From positions 16,295-46,929 of the forward strand of contig DFIN01000015.1 in NCBI GenBank assembly GCA_002372135.1: 30,635 nucleotides of DNA, in the 5' to 3' direction. This document shows, one piece after another, positions 1 through 6,330 of the stretch. Source of the DNA: Bacteroidales bacterium UBA3696. GTDB taxonomy: Bacteria > Bacteroidota > Bacteroidia > Bacteroidales > Paludibacteraceae. The stretch's first letter is position 1; each line of letters starts with the position of its first letter. The notes beneath the pieces were generated by a model. It searched no databases. It saw only the letters and a program-made list of their open reading frames with translations, and was not told the DNA's origin. Both the position numbers and the translations under genes were made by a program.

Positions 1-692
1 CGAGCATGACATTCTCGCCTTTGACCAGAATCTCACCGACAGGGGAGATGCGGGCTTGAAGCGTCTGAATTATTCTTCCTGAGGCTCCCAAACGGTGATC
101 TGAAAACGGAGACAAACTGATTAGTGCTGCCGTTTCCGTCACACCGTATCCCGGAGCGATGGGTATTCTCATTTCTGCTAATGCTTTTTCGATTTGTATC
201 GGAAACTCTGCCCCCCCGATAACCATATATTCCAAAGTGCGTGTAAACATCGGCAACATTGAGATGTTTTTTGCGTCACTGAGTTTTGCTACCAACATCG
301 GCACCAAAAATACTGCATATGGCTGAATCATTGCTATAGAAAGAAACATCTGTTCCGGCAATCTGCATCCACATAATGAATAAACACAAGCTCCATAAGA
401 CAAGGGAGTTAACACTTGTCCCCCCAATACGTACGCATGGGAAAGAGGTAGAAAAGACACTGCCTTTTTATTTTTATGCAAAACACAGGATTCAGCCACA
501 CCTCTTACCGATGCGCTGATGTTTCCATAAGAAAGCATAACACCTTTCGCAGCACCAGTAGAGCCAGAAGTGAAGCAGATAGTTTGCAGGTCATCGGGAG
601 CGAATTGCGGGAAAAAGACCAGCTCTCTTAAAGAGGGAGAGTTGGTATCGCCCAAGCTTGGTCGATGCGTAAGGGGATTTGTTCCCTCCGAT
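1..692 (-). pseudogene. AMP-forming acyl-CoA synthetase-type ligase, C-terminal part, cut off by IS insertion and by the window edge
   Basis: This is the downstream part of an AMP-binding (ANL superfamily) ligase gene whose upstream part lies at 2164-2717. Read on the minus strand from 692 it stays open to the window edge and shows the ATP-binding P-loop TSGSTGAAKG (about 540-575) and the adenylate motif GYGVTETA (about 135-160), then GEILVKGENVML at the edge. This order is that of long-chain fatty-acid or aryl CoA ligases, which activate a carboxylate as acyl-AMP and then transfer it to CoA or another acceptor. Removing the IS and one GAT copy restores a continuous frame (GAS-EGTNP), so the gene was intact before the insertion. 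The fragment lacks its own start and is probably not made as an active enzyme. Its codons look more AT-rich than those of the N-terminal fragment. The substrate cannot be told from the sequence. Confidence 0.85.
647..666. repeat. 20-nt direct repeat, copy 1, with 10-bp palindrome core
   Basis: The sequence ATCGCCCAAGCTTGGTCGAT is identical to 2307-2326, and the following bases are similar (GCGTAAGGGGA against ACATAGGGGA). The core CCAAGCTTGG is a perfect palindrome. Both copies encode RPSLGD on the minus strand, inside the expanded linker of the ligase. Confidence 0.85.
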
Positions 693-726
693 TGAGGTGT
701 CCCCCAAAAGTTGGACAAGGTTATTA
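693..726. repeat. IS terminal inverted repeat (orfB-side end)
   Basis: The first 34 nt match the reverse complement of 2130-2163 at about two thirds of positions, with conserved blocks GTGT, CCCC, TTGGACA and ATTA. The outer dinucleotide is TG, and the end is directly preceded by the target duplication GAT. Confidence 0.8.
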
Positions 727-749
727 AATATTGTTAGTTGTATGCATGT

Positions 750-1658
750 TCATTGACATGTTGTTTGTATATTGTCTGTGTATTGTTGCCGGTATTGGAC
801 AGGACTCATTGACAGCCGGAGTTTTATACGGTCATTGTTGTAATACCTAATGTAGTCTGCCAAACCTTTCAGAAAGGTTTGCTCGTCGTCAAAATGGTTC
901 ACATAATAAAACTCATTCTTCAGCAAGCCGAAAAAGTTCTCCATGACCGAGTTGTCCAGACAATTGCCCTTGCGTGACATACTCTGTACTATTCCATGTT
1001 CTTTCAATGCCATCTGGTATTGTGCGTGCTGGTAGTGCCAGCCTTGGTCCGAGTGCATAAGTGCTCCATAAGCGGCTGCTCCCATGCGGCGGAATGCCTT
1101 CTTCAGCATCTTCATTACCAATGCCATATTCGGACTGCGGGAGACGGTGTAACAGATGATTTCACCATTCCACATGTCCAGAACAGGGGACAGATACAGT
1201 TTGATTCCGTTGATGACAAACTGGCTGATGTCAGTGGTCAGTTTACGGTATGGTCCGACCGCTGCAAAATCCCTGTTGAGCTCGTTGGGTGCTTTCTTGC
1301 CCACATCGCCCTGGTAGGAGCGGTAATGACGCTTCGGCGTGATGCCAAACAGCGACATCGAGTGCATCAGACGCGCTACCGTCTTCCTGCTAATAATCCA
1401 TCCGGCAACGCGCAGTGTTTGCCATACACGGCGGCAGCCGTAACGACCTTTGTTCCTCTCATAGATTCGGCGTATCTGTTCCTTTGTAGAAGCGTACTTG
1501 TCAGGACGCTCCAACAAACAGTAGTAATACGTCGAACGTGCCATCCCTGCCGCTTTGAGCAGGTGCTTCAAAGCATGTTTGGGCCTTAATGAACGGATGG
1601 CTTGGACGCGCTGCGTTTCCGCTTCTCGTCCGCTTCCATTAAGGCCTTCAATTTTTTT
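750..1658 (-). CDS. IS3-family transposase OrfB, DDE integrase core (made by -1 frameshift from OrfA)
   Basis: This frame carries the catalytic part of the transposase. An HTH_21-type region (KHLLKAAGMARSTYYY and RYGCRRVWQTL) is followed by an rve core with TDISQF giving the first Asp, LMHSDQGWHYQ the second Asp, and GNCLDNSVMENFFGLLKNE with the final Glu. It ends at 750 shortly before the terminal repeat. In IS3 elements OrfB is usually expressed as an OrfAB fusion, and the frame here is open upstream past the A7 run at 1652-1658, where I place the entry point. A start further upstream in the same frame, at 1844, is possible on paper but would overlap OrfA and lacks family-like sequence. All catalytic residues seem present, so the protein is probably functional. 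Confidence 0.88.
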   Translation of the reverse strand, partial: KKIEGLNGSGREAETQRVQAIRSLRPKHALKHLLKAAGMARSTYYYCLLERPDKYASTKEQIRRIYERNKGRYGCRRVWQTLRVAGWIISRKTVARLMHSMSLFGITPKRHYRSYQGDVGKKAPNELNRDFAAVGPYRKLTTDISQFVINGIKLYLSPVLDMWNGEIICYTVSRSPNMALVMKMLKKAFRRMGAAAYGALMHSDQGWHYQHAQYQMALKEHGIVQSMSRKGNCLDNSVMENFFGLLKNEFYYVNHFDDEQTFLKGLADYIRYYNNDRIKLRLSMSPVQYRQQYTDNIQTTCQ

Positions 1659-2122
1659 AGGTAAGCATTCTCCGCACGAAGGTAAGCCAGTTCGTTCTTT
1701 GCCACCTTCAACTGGTGTTTTAACTCTGCTTTGGTCAGTTCTTCTTCCATATGATCTCCGGAGCTGTATAAATCCCACATATCGATTGTTGCACCATCTA
1801 TACCTGCCTGACCTTTCCGTTTGTACGTTGATATACAACGGCATACTGACGAGTAAGGGACACTGTACCGGGCGCTAAGAGTGTGCAAAGGTGCTTTCTT
1901 TTGACGATATGTGCAAATAATCTTGTCTTTTATCGCTCCGACGCAGATGTTTTTGGGGTAAGCGGCAAGACCTTGCGCGCCGTCCTTCGCGTAAATCAGA
2001 CACCATGTCTGCAACTCGCCATTGCTGATTCTTAGTCGCTTGCTTACTGCCTTCGCTGATTCCCCCGATTCAAGCATTTTTAATGCTTCCATTTTTAACT
2101 CTATGGGCACTTTCTTTTTCAT
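1586..2122 (-). CDS. IS3-family transposase OrfA, helix-turn-helix protein
   Basis: This 178-residue protein starts MKKKVPIELKMEALKMLESGES, a typical HTH_28/IS150 InsJ-like N-terminus, with a second HTH-like segment around residues 70-95 (PLHTLSARYSVPYSSVCRCI). Its C-terminal part, about residues 128-160, is a leucine-zipper-like coiled coil (LKHQLKVAKNELAYLRAEN) of the kind that joins OrfA and OrfAB in other IS3 elements. It binds the terminal repeats and starts 41 nt inside the element's upstream end. The last residues, after the A7 run, are read in the frame that does not lead into OrfB. Confidence 0.88.
   Translation of the reverse strand: MKKKVPIELKMEALKMLESGESAKAVSKRLRISNGELQTWCLIYAKDGAQGLAAYPKNICVGAIKDKIICTYRQKKAPLHTLSARYSVPYSSVCRCISTYKRKGQAGIDGATIDMWDLYSSGDHMEEELTKAELKHQLKVAKNELAYLRAENAYLKKLKALMEADEKRKRSASKPSVH
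1652..1658 (-). other. probable -1 programmed ribosomal frameshift site (A7)
   Basis: On the coding strand the sequence reads CTA AAA AAA TTG in the OrfA frame, a run of seven A. Slipping back one base lets ribosomes continue as KKIEGLNG... into OrfB. IS150-type elements are known to use A-rich heptamers for this. I did not identify a stimulating downstream structure with certainty. Confidence 0.7.
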
Positions 2123-2129
2123 AAAGAAT

Positions 2130-2163
2130 TAATTATTGTGTCCAAAAAACGGGGTACACTACA
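2130..2163. repeat. IS terminal inverted repeat (orfA-side end)
   Basis: Its reverse complement starts TGTAGTGTACCCC and shares the TTGGACA block with the left end. It lies just upstream of orfA, and GAT follows at 2164-2166 as the second copy of the target duplication. Confidence 0.8.
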
Positions 2164-2195
2164 GATGCTCCCTCGGTGAGAGTATCTGAATGTAA

Positions 2196-2245
2196 GGTAT
2201 ATCTATCGTATATCTTTCGTGTATCTATCGTATATGTATCGTAGT
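2196..2245. repeat. imperfect short tandem repeat based on TATCTATCGTAT
   Basis: Variants of TATCTATCGTAT, TATCTTTCGTG and TATGTATCGTAG follow each other and encode YDTYTIDTRKIYDRYT on the minus strand. The stretch is in frame in the ligase linker and differs sharply in composition from the flanking, more GC-rich coding sequence. Confidence 0.7.
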
Positions 2246-2306
2246 TGTCGGCGGATTTGTCGCAGGATAGCAGCGTCCAGTCGGCGAGGGAAAGGACATC
2301 GGATAA

Positions 2307-2326
2307 ATCGCCCAAGCTTGGTCGAT
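2307..2326. repeat. 20-nt direct repeat, copy 2, with 10-bp palindrome core
   Basis: This is identical to 647-666 and encodes the RPSLGD of the N-terminal ligase fragment. Before the IS arrived, the two copies were about 190 nt apart in one reading frame. They now bracket the IS. Confidence 0.85.
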
Positions 2327-2755
2327 ACATAGGGGATAGTTCGGACCATAGGTCGGGGTCAGTGAAGAGGGCTTTGGCGTCGGAGAAAGCGACGAGATGG
2401 GCTATTTCGTCGGGCTGAAGGGTGTGCATGACGGTGACAGAGACACCTTGCATCTTGGCGATAGCGAGATAGGCGATGACCCAATGAGCGGAGTTGGCTC
2501 CGCAGATGGCTATATGGTCGCCTTTTTGGAGACCGAGGGCAGTGAGGAGATTTGCTACGCGGCAGACCTCAGTGTACATTTCACCATAGGTATAGTGGTT
2601 GCCTCGGGTGGTGTCTTGGGCGGTGCCGTCTTCTGTGAGATAGAAGTCCGTGAGGGCGGGGGCATCCCAGTTAGTGCGGATGGTTTCCGCGAGGATAGTT
2701 AAGTAATTTTCAGTCATATTTTTCTATACACAAAAGTTTCCTATTCGAATGTGGA

Positions 2756-3895
2756 TTAATGTTCTTTAAGCCAAAGCGCAAAGAACTTCTCGTACACCAC
2801 GTATGTGCCATCATCTTTCTGGTACAACAATTCTTTCTCAAGTAGATTTTGGATTGCACTGCGCACCGTGCTATAAGCTCCGAGCCGGTGCTTTTGTAGG
2901 AACACACTACTACCCGGCTCCTTTACCACCCCTTCTTTCGCCACAGCACGCAATACTTGCAGTTGACGTTCCGTAATCAAGCGGCATATCATTTGATAAG
3001 ACGGCATCTCTTCCTGCAATATCTGATTGATGGTTAGGAGCACACTATTATGATTAATCCGATCCACTCCACTCTGATAGAGGCGATTGAGCAGACTTTG
3101 GATATTCCATGTATATCCATCCACAAGCGTGTAAAGGTCATGAAATGTATCTGCATCCAGACTTTGTCCATGCGCTGACAAATGTTTCGCCGCAAACGAA
3201 TAGTACGCCTGCTCATCAATCACATCAATATGCATCATCTGTGTGATGCGATACAATGGACGCTTAGCAGAAGAGAACATCTCCGTCATGATATGTTTCT
3301 TGCTGCCGGAAAAAATAAAGTGCACATTATGCAACTGTTGGATATGGGTGCGCAACAACGCTTCCATCTTCACATCGGCATATTCCGCAATAGTCTGAAA
3401 CTCATCGAAAGCCACATAACATGGTGTGGATGAATTCTCCAAGTATGCAAAAATCTGCTGCATGGTCCATTCCTCGCGTTGCGGCTGAATATCGATGGTA
3501 CATTGCGGCATGCCGGTTATAGGATCCGTCCCGAAGACCGGTCGCAGAGCACCAAAGAAATGTGTTATTTCCGCCCACACCTGCTCTGAAAAAGGCGTGA
3601 TTCGTTTAGTTAACACTTCTTGTGCAAACAGTTGGGTGAACTCATGCAGATTAGACGTGCTATACAAATCAACATAGAAGCACTGAACCTCATTTGGTTT
3701 CAAACGCTGAAAGAAATGGTGTATCAATCCCGTTTTCCCCACACGGCGAGGGCTTACAAGCGTCACATTGCGCCCGTTAGATAACGCACCTGCCAATTCT
3801 TTGGTCTCCTCATCACGGTCACAAAAATACGCTGCACCCATATAAGAGGTGATCGAAAACGGATTAATACATTTCATCATGTTTGCCATAACCAT
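2756..3895 (-). CDS. AAA ATPase of the archaeal-ATPase (ATPase_2) type with C-terminal winged helix
   Basis: The 379-residue protein begins MKCINPFSITSYMGAAYFCDR, then has Walker A SPRRVGKT at residues 48-55, Walker B CYVAFDEFQ near residues 157-165 and a sensor-like HFIFSGSKKHIM near 205. The C-terminal 90 residues (QLQVLRAVAKEG... AIQNLLEKELLYQ) look like a winged helix. Such P-loop ATPases occur in many paralogous copies in Bacteroidales genomes and their biological role is not established. ATGs at 3895, 3889, 3880 and 3877 are all possible starts; conservation seems to begin at MKCINPF (3877). The gene has its own promoter and a repeat-rich leader, and it sits between the decarboxylase operon and the ligase, so it may be a late insertion into that cluster. 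Confidence 0.85.
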   Translation of the reverse strand: MVMANMMKCINPFSITSYMGAAYFCDRDEETKELAGALSNGRNVTLVSPRRVGKTGLIHHFFQRLKPNEVQCFYVDLYSTSNLHEFTQLFAQEVLTKRITPFSEQVWAEITHFFGALRPVFGTDPITGMPQCTIDIQPQREEWTMQQIFAYLENSSTPCYVAFDEFQTIAEYADVKMEALLRTHIQQLHNVHFIFSGSKKHIMTEMFSSAKRPLYRITQMMHIDVIDEQAYYSFAAKHLSAHGQSLDADTFHDLYTLVDGYTWNIQSLLNRLYQSGVDRINHNSVLLTINQILQEEMPSYQMICRLITERQLQVLRAVAKEGVVKEPGSSVFLQKHRLGAYSTVRSAIQNLLEKELLYQKDDGTYVVYEKFFALWLKEH

Positions 3896-3923
3896 CTAAT
3901 TTTACTCATTTTAATCGTAGCGA

Positions 3924-3959
3924 AATTTTCGATACATAATTTTCGTCACATAATTTTCG
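3924..3959. repeat. three AATTTTCG copies at exact 14-nt spacing in the ATPase leader
   Basis: AATTTTCG occurs at 3924-3931, 3938-3945 and 3952-3959. The last two belong to a 12-nt perfect repeat, ACATAATTTTCG (3934-3945 and 3948-3959). On the transcribed strand this gives three CGAAAATT units just downstream of the promoter and before the ATPase start. The spacing suggests repeated binding of one factor or an RNA element. Confidence 0.75.
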
Positions 3960-3961
3960 CT

Positions 3962-3991
3962 GCAAAAGTAGTATTTTTTTGCTTTATACAA
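3962..3991 (-). promoter_or_regulatory. Bacteroidetes-type promoter for the AAA ATPase gene
   Basis: Reading the minus strand, TACTTTTGC (3970-3962) matches the -7 consensus TAnnTTTG, with TTG at 3991-3989 separated by 18 nt. Transcription would begin around 3955, about 60 nt before the ATPase start, so the leader contains the CGAAAATT repeats. Confidence 0.65.
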
Positions 3992-4048
3992 GAAAAAACG
4001 CAACAGGGTTGCGATTTTTCAGTGTAGGGTATAGGATGATTATTCGGA

Positions 4049-5212
4049 TTATGGATTTACGATTAGAGGGTCGCCGACCTTGACGGTTCGGGGGGTGATA
4101 TGCGGGGCTTTGCCGGGTTCGAAGAAAAGGACGATATCGCTGCCACCGAAACGGAACATACCCAACTCATCGCCATGGCAAATGGATAACGGATAATTGG
4201 GAGAGGATGATTGAGAATTGGGAGTTGCGCATGGCGAGTTGAACTTTGTGCATTGTGATTGCAATAAAGAGGAAGCCCACACCACCGAACTTACTTGCTG
4301 GACACCGACGGGAACGATGGCGATCTTTCCCCAAGCGGGCGTATCCATAACCAAGACACCGCGTGTTTCGAGCATCTGAAAATCGGTTACGCCGAGCCGG
4401 TCGTAACGATAGCGGTGCTGTGTTCCATCCCAGATGATAACTCCGCCGCCGGCATGAATACCTTCTATGGTTCGGCATTCCAAGACCGTACCATCGCATG
4501 GCGCATGAAAACGGTGATAATCAAAGACATCGAGTACGATATGGGTGGTATCTCCGCCTGCAAAACAGTTTCGATACGGGCTGTCGCCAAGCAGGTCAAG
4601 CCAGTTAGGGATAGTAGCCGTCTTGACTGGAGCAAAGGCTATTTCGCCGTCACAAGGAGAGTTGAAAGTTGAAAGTTGAAAGTTGAAAGAAGTTGGCGAA
4701 TTGAGAGAAGTTTGTAGTCGACGGGTGAAGAAGTCGTTCCAACTATGCCAGTTGTCGGGAGATTCGTAGCGATCGGTGGCGAGTTCAAAACGGGGGTCTG
4801 TGCGTGCGAGGTTATAATAAGTATCATTCCAACTATCCGCGGAGTCAAGCCATTCACCCCAAGCCTTGTTATATTCCACAAGCCAATCAGCCATGTGAGG
4901 TTCGTATTGCAGCGAAGGATAGATATAGCCTTTGTCCTTCAACTCGTCAAGCGGCTGGTCTAAGAGGAAATAGAAATAGCCAATATTCTGGTCAATGCGA
5001 CGGAAGAAGGATGCGTCTTCGCCTATGTCCATCCCCTGCCACGGCATGAGATGGAGGAACCGCTCCACGTATGCGAGCCATTCGTCCAAAGTCCGCACAG
5101 GATTTGTATTTCGGTTCGGATTGGCAAGGGCTGCACGTTCAAGCGACCGACAAACCAAATCTCTAAGGCGCGAGTCGAAAACAAGCAGTTGTTTTATGTG
5201 TTCAATAACCAT
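4049..5212 (-). CDS. phosphatidylserine decarboxylase family protein (pyruvoyl-type), with N-terminal PSDC-like domain
   Basis: The 387-residue protein has an N-terminal helical region (about 20-165: LERAALANPNRN, ALVEYNKAWGEW-like segments) resembling the PSDC domain found before some PSD-type decarboxylases, then the PSD domain with CDGEIAFAPVK (187-197), DYHRFHAPCDG (231-241), PVGVQQVSSV (301-310) and GDELGMFRFGGSDIVLFFEPG (347-367). In the family, cleavage before the serine (here probably S358) yields the pyruvoyl cofactor. The motif here is GGS in place of the usual LGST. The substrate may be phosphatidylserine or a free amino acid, as in PsiD-like relatives. Two repeat-derived peptides are inserted, at about residues 172-186 and 315-344. 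The start overlaps the end of the condensation-like gene by 19 nt, so the two are co-transcribed and perhaps translationally coupled. Confidence 0.85.
   Translation of the reverse strand: MVIEHIKQLLVFDSRLRDLVCRSLERAALANPNRNTNPVRTLDEWLAYVERFLHLMPWQGMDIGEDASFFRRIDQNIGYFYFLLDQPLDELKDKGYIYPSLQYEPHMADWLVEYNKAWGEWLDSADSWNDTYYNLARTDPRFELATDRYESPDNWHSWNDFFTRRLQTSLNSPTSFNFQLSTFNSPCDGEIAFAPVKTATIPNWLDLLGDSPYRNCFAGGDTTHIVLDVFDYHRFHAPCDGTVLECRTIEGIHAGGGVIIWDGTQHRYRYDRLGVTDFQMLETRGVLVMDTPAWGKIAIVPVGVQQVSSVVWASSLLQSQCTKFNSPCATPNSQSSSPNYPLSICHGDELGMFRFGGSDIVLFFEPGKAPHITPRTVKVGDPLIVNP
4188..4262. other. low-complexity insertion within the decarboxylase gene, near the pyruvoyl serine
   Basis: The segment encodes about LLQSQCTKFNSPCATPNSQSS plus a few more residues, made of variants of GATTGAGAATTGGGAGTTG-like units. 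It sits between QQVSSVVWASS and CHGDELGMF, where PSD-family proteins normally have a short loop. The peptide type (NSP, TPNSQ, NYPLSI) is the same AT-rich, Asn/Ser/Gln-rich kind seen in repeat insertions elsewhere in this window. Confidence 0.6.
4661..4688. repeat. perfect 4 x 7-nt tandem repeat (GTTGAAA) inside the decarboxylase gene
   Basis: Four exact GTTGAAA copies lie at 4661-4667, 4668-4674, 4675-4681 and 4682-4688. On the coding strand they read TTTCAAC and encode FNFQLSTFN at about residues 176-184. As 7 is not a multiple of 3, gain or loss of one or two units would shift the frame and abolish the PSD domain, while a change of three units keeps the frame. Confidence 0.95.
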
Positions 5213-6330
5213 AGCATATTCTTTTTGACCCGTTCGGCAAAACGTCGGATGGAATCGTTTCGGTAGTGAGTGGCACTATATCGAAAAACCAATGACAGAC
5301 TATGCAACCGTTCATGAATCTCAACATCCAACAGGGCATAGGCATGTTTGAAGTCGGGCAATGCAACCACCTCCAGCGGGAACGAACCGGTCGGCACATC
5401 GTCCACCACCCGCAGCACATTAACGGCATAGTTCCACCGCCGATTATAGGGTGCAGTGAGGGTATAAGGATAATCGCTATGGGCTATACCCGAACGAATC
5501 TGATTGCGCGCTTGACGAATCAAATCTTCCCGCGATGCAGGCTTTTGACTTTCGTCTTTTGACTTTCGACTAATCACAAACGGCACATCGCGGTGCAAGC
5601 TGCCGAATATCCGCAGTTCGTCAGGTCGTTCGCGTCCCTCATACGCCCAGGTCAAAGCAGCTTGGTCGGTGCCGCAATAGTCGGCTATGGCAAGGGCGGT
5701 ACAGAGAGAGAACAATCCGTCCAAAATAAGATGCGAATCGGTACACAAACCGCGCATAGCCTTCTGCAAGTCGGAATAGTCGTCTTGAAATACTCCCGCC
5801 TTAGGGGGCAACAATGTCCACAACCATCGTCTATCCATAGTGGGTCGAACAGGCACAGAGGTGTCGGCAAACGCGTCAATAAGCCAATCGCGGCTCTGCC
5901 GATAGTGTTCGGAGTGCTTATATTGTTCCACCCTGGCAAGATACCCCCAATAGTCGTCCTTTTCCAAGGGTTTGCCGGCATAAGCAAGGCAGACATCCTG
6001 CACAAACACAAAACAACTCTGTCCATCACCAAGAATCCTGTCGCCTGATATGCGGATATACAGGTCTTCGCCTTGGGTATAGAGCGTTATGTCGTGGTAG
6101 GGACCGTGCAACACATCCCGCAGCGTGGACGGGTATTGCCGTCCTCTCCAATTGATGCGCGCCGAAAAGACAGGGTGATTGAGCAGTGCTGTGCGAAACG
6201 CCTCAGCGATGCGCTCTTTCTCTTCGGCTCCATTTCGCCAAAGCAAGGTGACGGGAAAGCGGTAGATGCCCGGAAACCAGCGAGTCATCTCCCACACCAA
6301 CTGCGAATAGGGCAATAGAGGATACATCAT
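5194..6330 (-). CDS. condensation-domain-like acyltransferase with degenerate HHxxxDG motif
   Basis: The protein (about 378 residues from the ATG at 6330) begins MMYPLLPYSQLVWEMTRWFPG and continues AFRTALLNHPVFSARI, matching the N-terminal half of NRPS condensation domains. The catalytic HHxxxDG motif appears as DRILGDG (in ISGDRILGDGQS), so Asp-Gly is kept but both His are replaced by Asp-Arg. The C-terminal half (about 275-378) has the usual FPLEVVALPDF and LSLVFRYSATHY strands. I chose 6330 because its ATGA overlaps the TGA of the upstream gene; an in-frame ATG at 6348 would add MACHKK. It could be a structural or altered-chemistry acyltransferase acting with the neighbouring ligase and decarboxylase. 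The function is not known. A short repeat-coded peptide (SRKSKDESQKPA) lies near residue 255. Confidence 0.7.
   Translation of the reverse strand: MMYPLLPYSQLVWEMTRWFPGIYRFPVTLLWRNGAEEKERIAEAFRTALLNHPVFSARINWRGRQYPSTLRDVLHGPYHDITLYTQGEDLYIRISGDRILGDGQSCFVFVQDVCLAYAGKPLEKDDYWGYLARVEQYKHSEHYRQSRDWLIDAFADTSVPVRPTMDRRWLWTLLPPKAGVFQDDYSDLQKAMRGLCTDSHLILDGLFSLCTALAIADYCGTDQAALTWAYEGRERPDELRIFGSLHRDVPFVISRKSKDESQKPASREDLIRQARNQIRSGIAHSDYPYTLTAPYNRRWNYAVNVLRVVDDVPTGSFPLEVVALPDFKHAYALLDVEIHERLHSLSLVFRYSATHYRNDSIRRFAERVKKNMLWLLNT
5542..5568. repeat. 2 x 14-nt repeat (CTTTTGACTTTCG) inside the condensation-like gene
   Basis: CTTTTGACTTTCG occurs at 5542-5554 and 5556-5568 with one T between; it can also be read as four imperfect heptamers. 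It encodes SRKSKDESQK on the minus strand, a charged insertion in a loop of the condensation-like protein. Confidence 0.85.

Larger units (their letters stand above)
693..2163 (-). mobile_element. IS3-family insertion sequence, IS150-like, 1471 bp
   Basis: The element starts TGAGGTGTCCCCC at 693 and, read on the other strand, TGTAGTGTACCCC at 2163, giving imperfect terminal inverted repeats with the usual IS3 TG...CA ends and a shared TTGGACA block. It is flanked by a 3-bp direct repeat GAT at 690-692 and 2164-2166, the expected target-site duplication. Inside are two overlapping minus-strand frames, orfA (helix-turn-helix) and orfB (DDE integrase core), joined by an A7 run suited to -1 frameshifting. 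Both frames look complete, so the element may still be active. It interrupts the acyl-CoA synthetase-type gene in the same orientation as that gene. Confidence 0.93.
2164..2717 (-). pseudogene. AMP-forming acyl-CoA synthetase-type ligase, N-terminal part, interrupted by IS3 element
   Basis: The ATG at 2717 opens MTENYLTILAETIRTNWDAPAL, followed by the ligase N-terminal features YTYGEMYTEVCRVANLLTALGLQKGDHIAICGANSAHWVIAYLAIAKMQGVSV, spread over about residues 42-95. This is the start of the AMP-binding domain. The frame enters the IS after GAS and stops inside it at 2133 with foreign residues VVYPVFWTQ. Without the P-loop the product cannot be catalytic. Residues about 130-185 carry repeat-like peptides (MYRPSLGD and YDTYTIDTRKIYDRYT) that sit where related ligases have a short linker before the P-loop, so the insertion hit an already expanded, probably non-essential stretch. 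A weak promoter-like AACTTTTG at about 2729-2736 may drive it, since the ATPase gene upstream ends only 38 nt away. Confidence 0.85.

Noticed and set aside
698..2158. Alternative IS ends at TGTCCCCC / TGTACCCC
   Set aside because: These ends give no target-site duplication, while ends at 693 and 2163 give a matching GAT on both sides.
4661..4688. Possible CRISPR array
   Set aside because: The units are 7 nt, directly adjacent without spacers, and lie within a coding frame.
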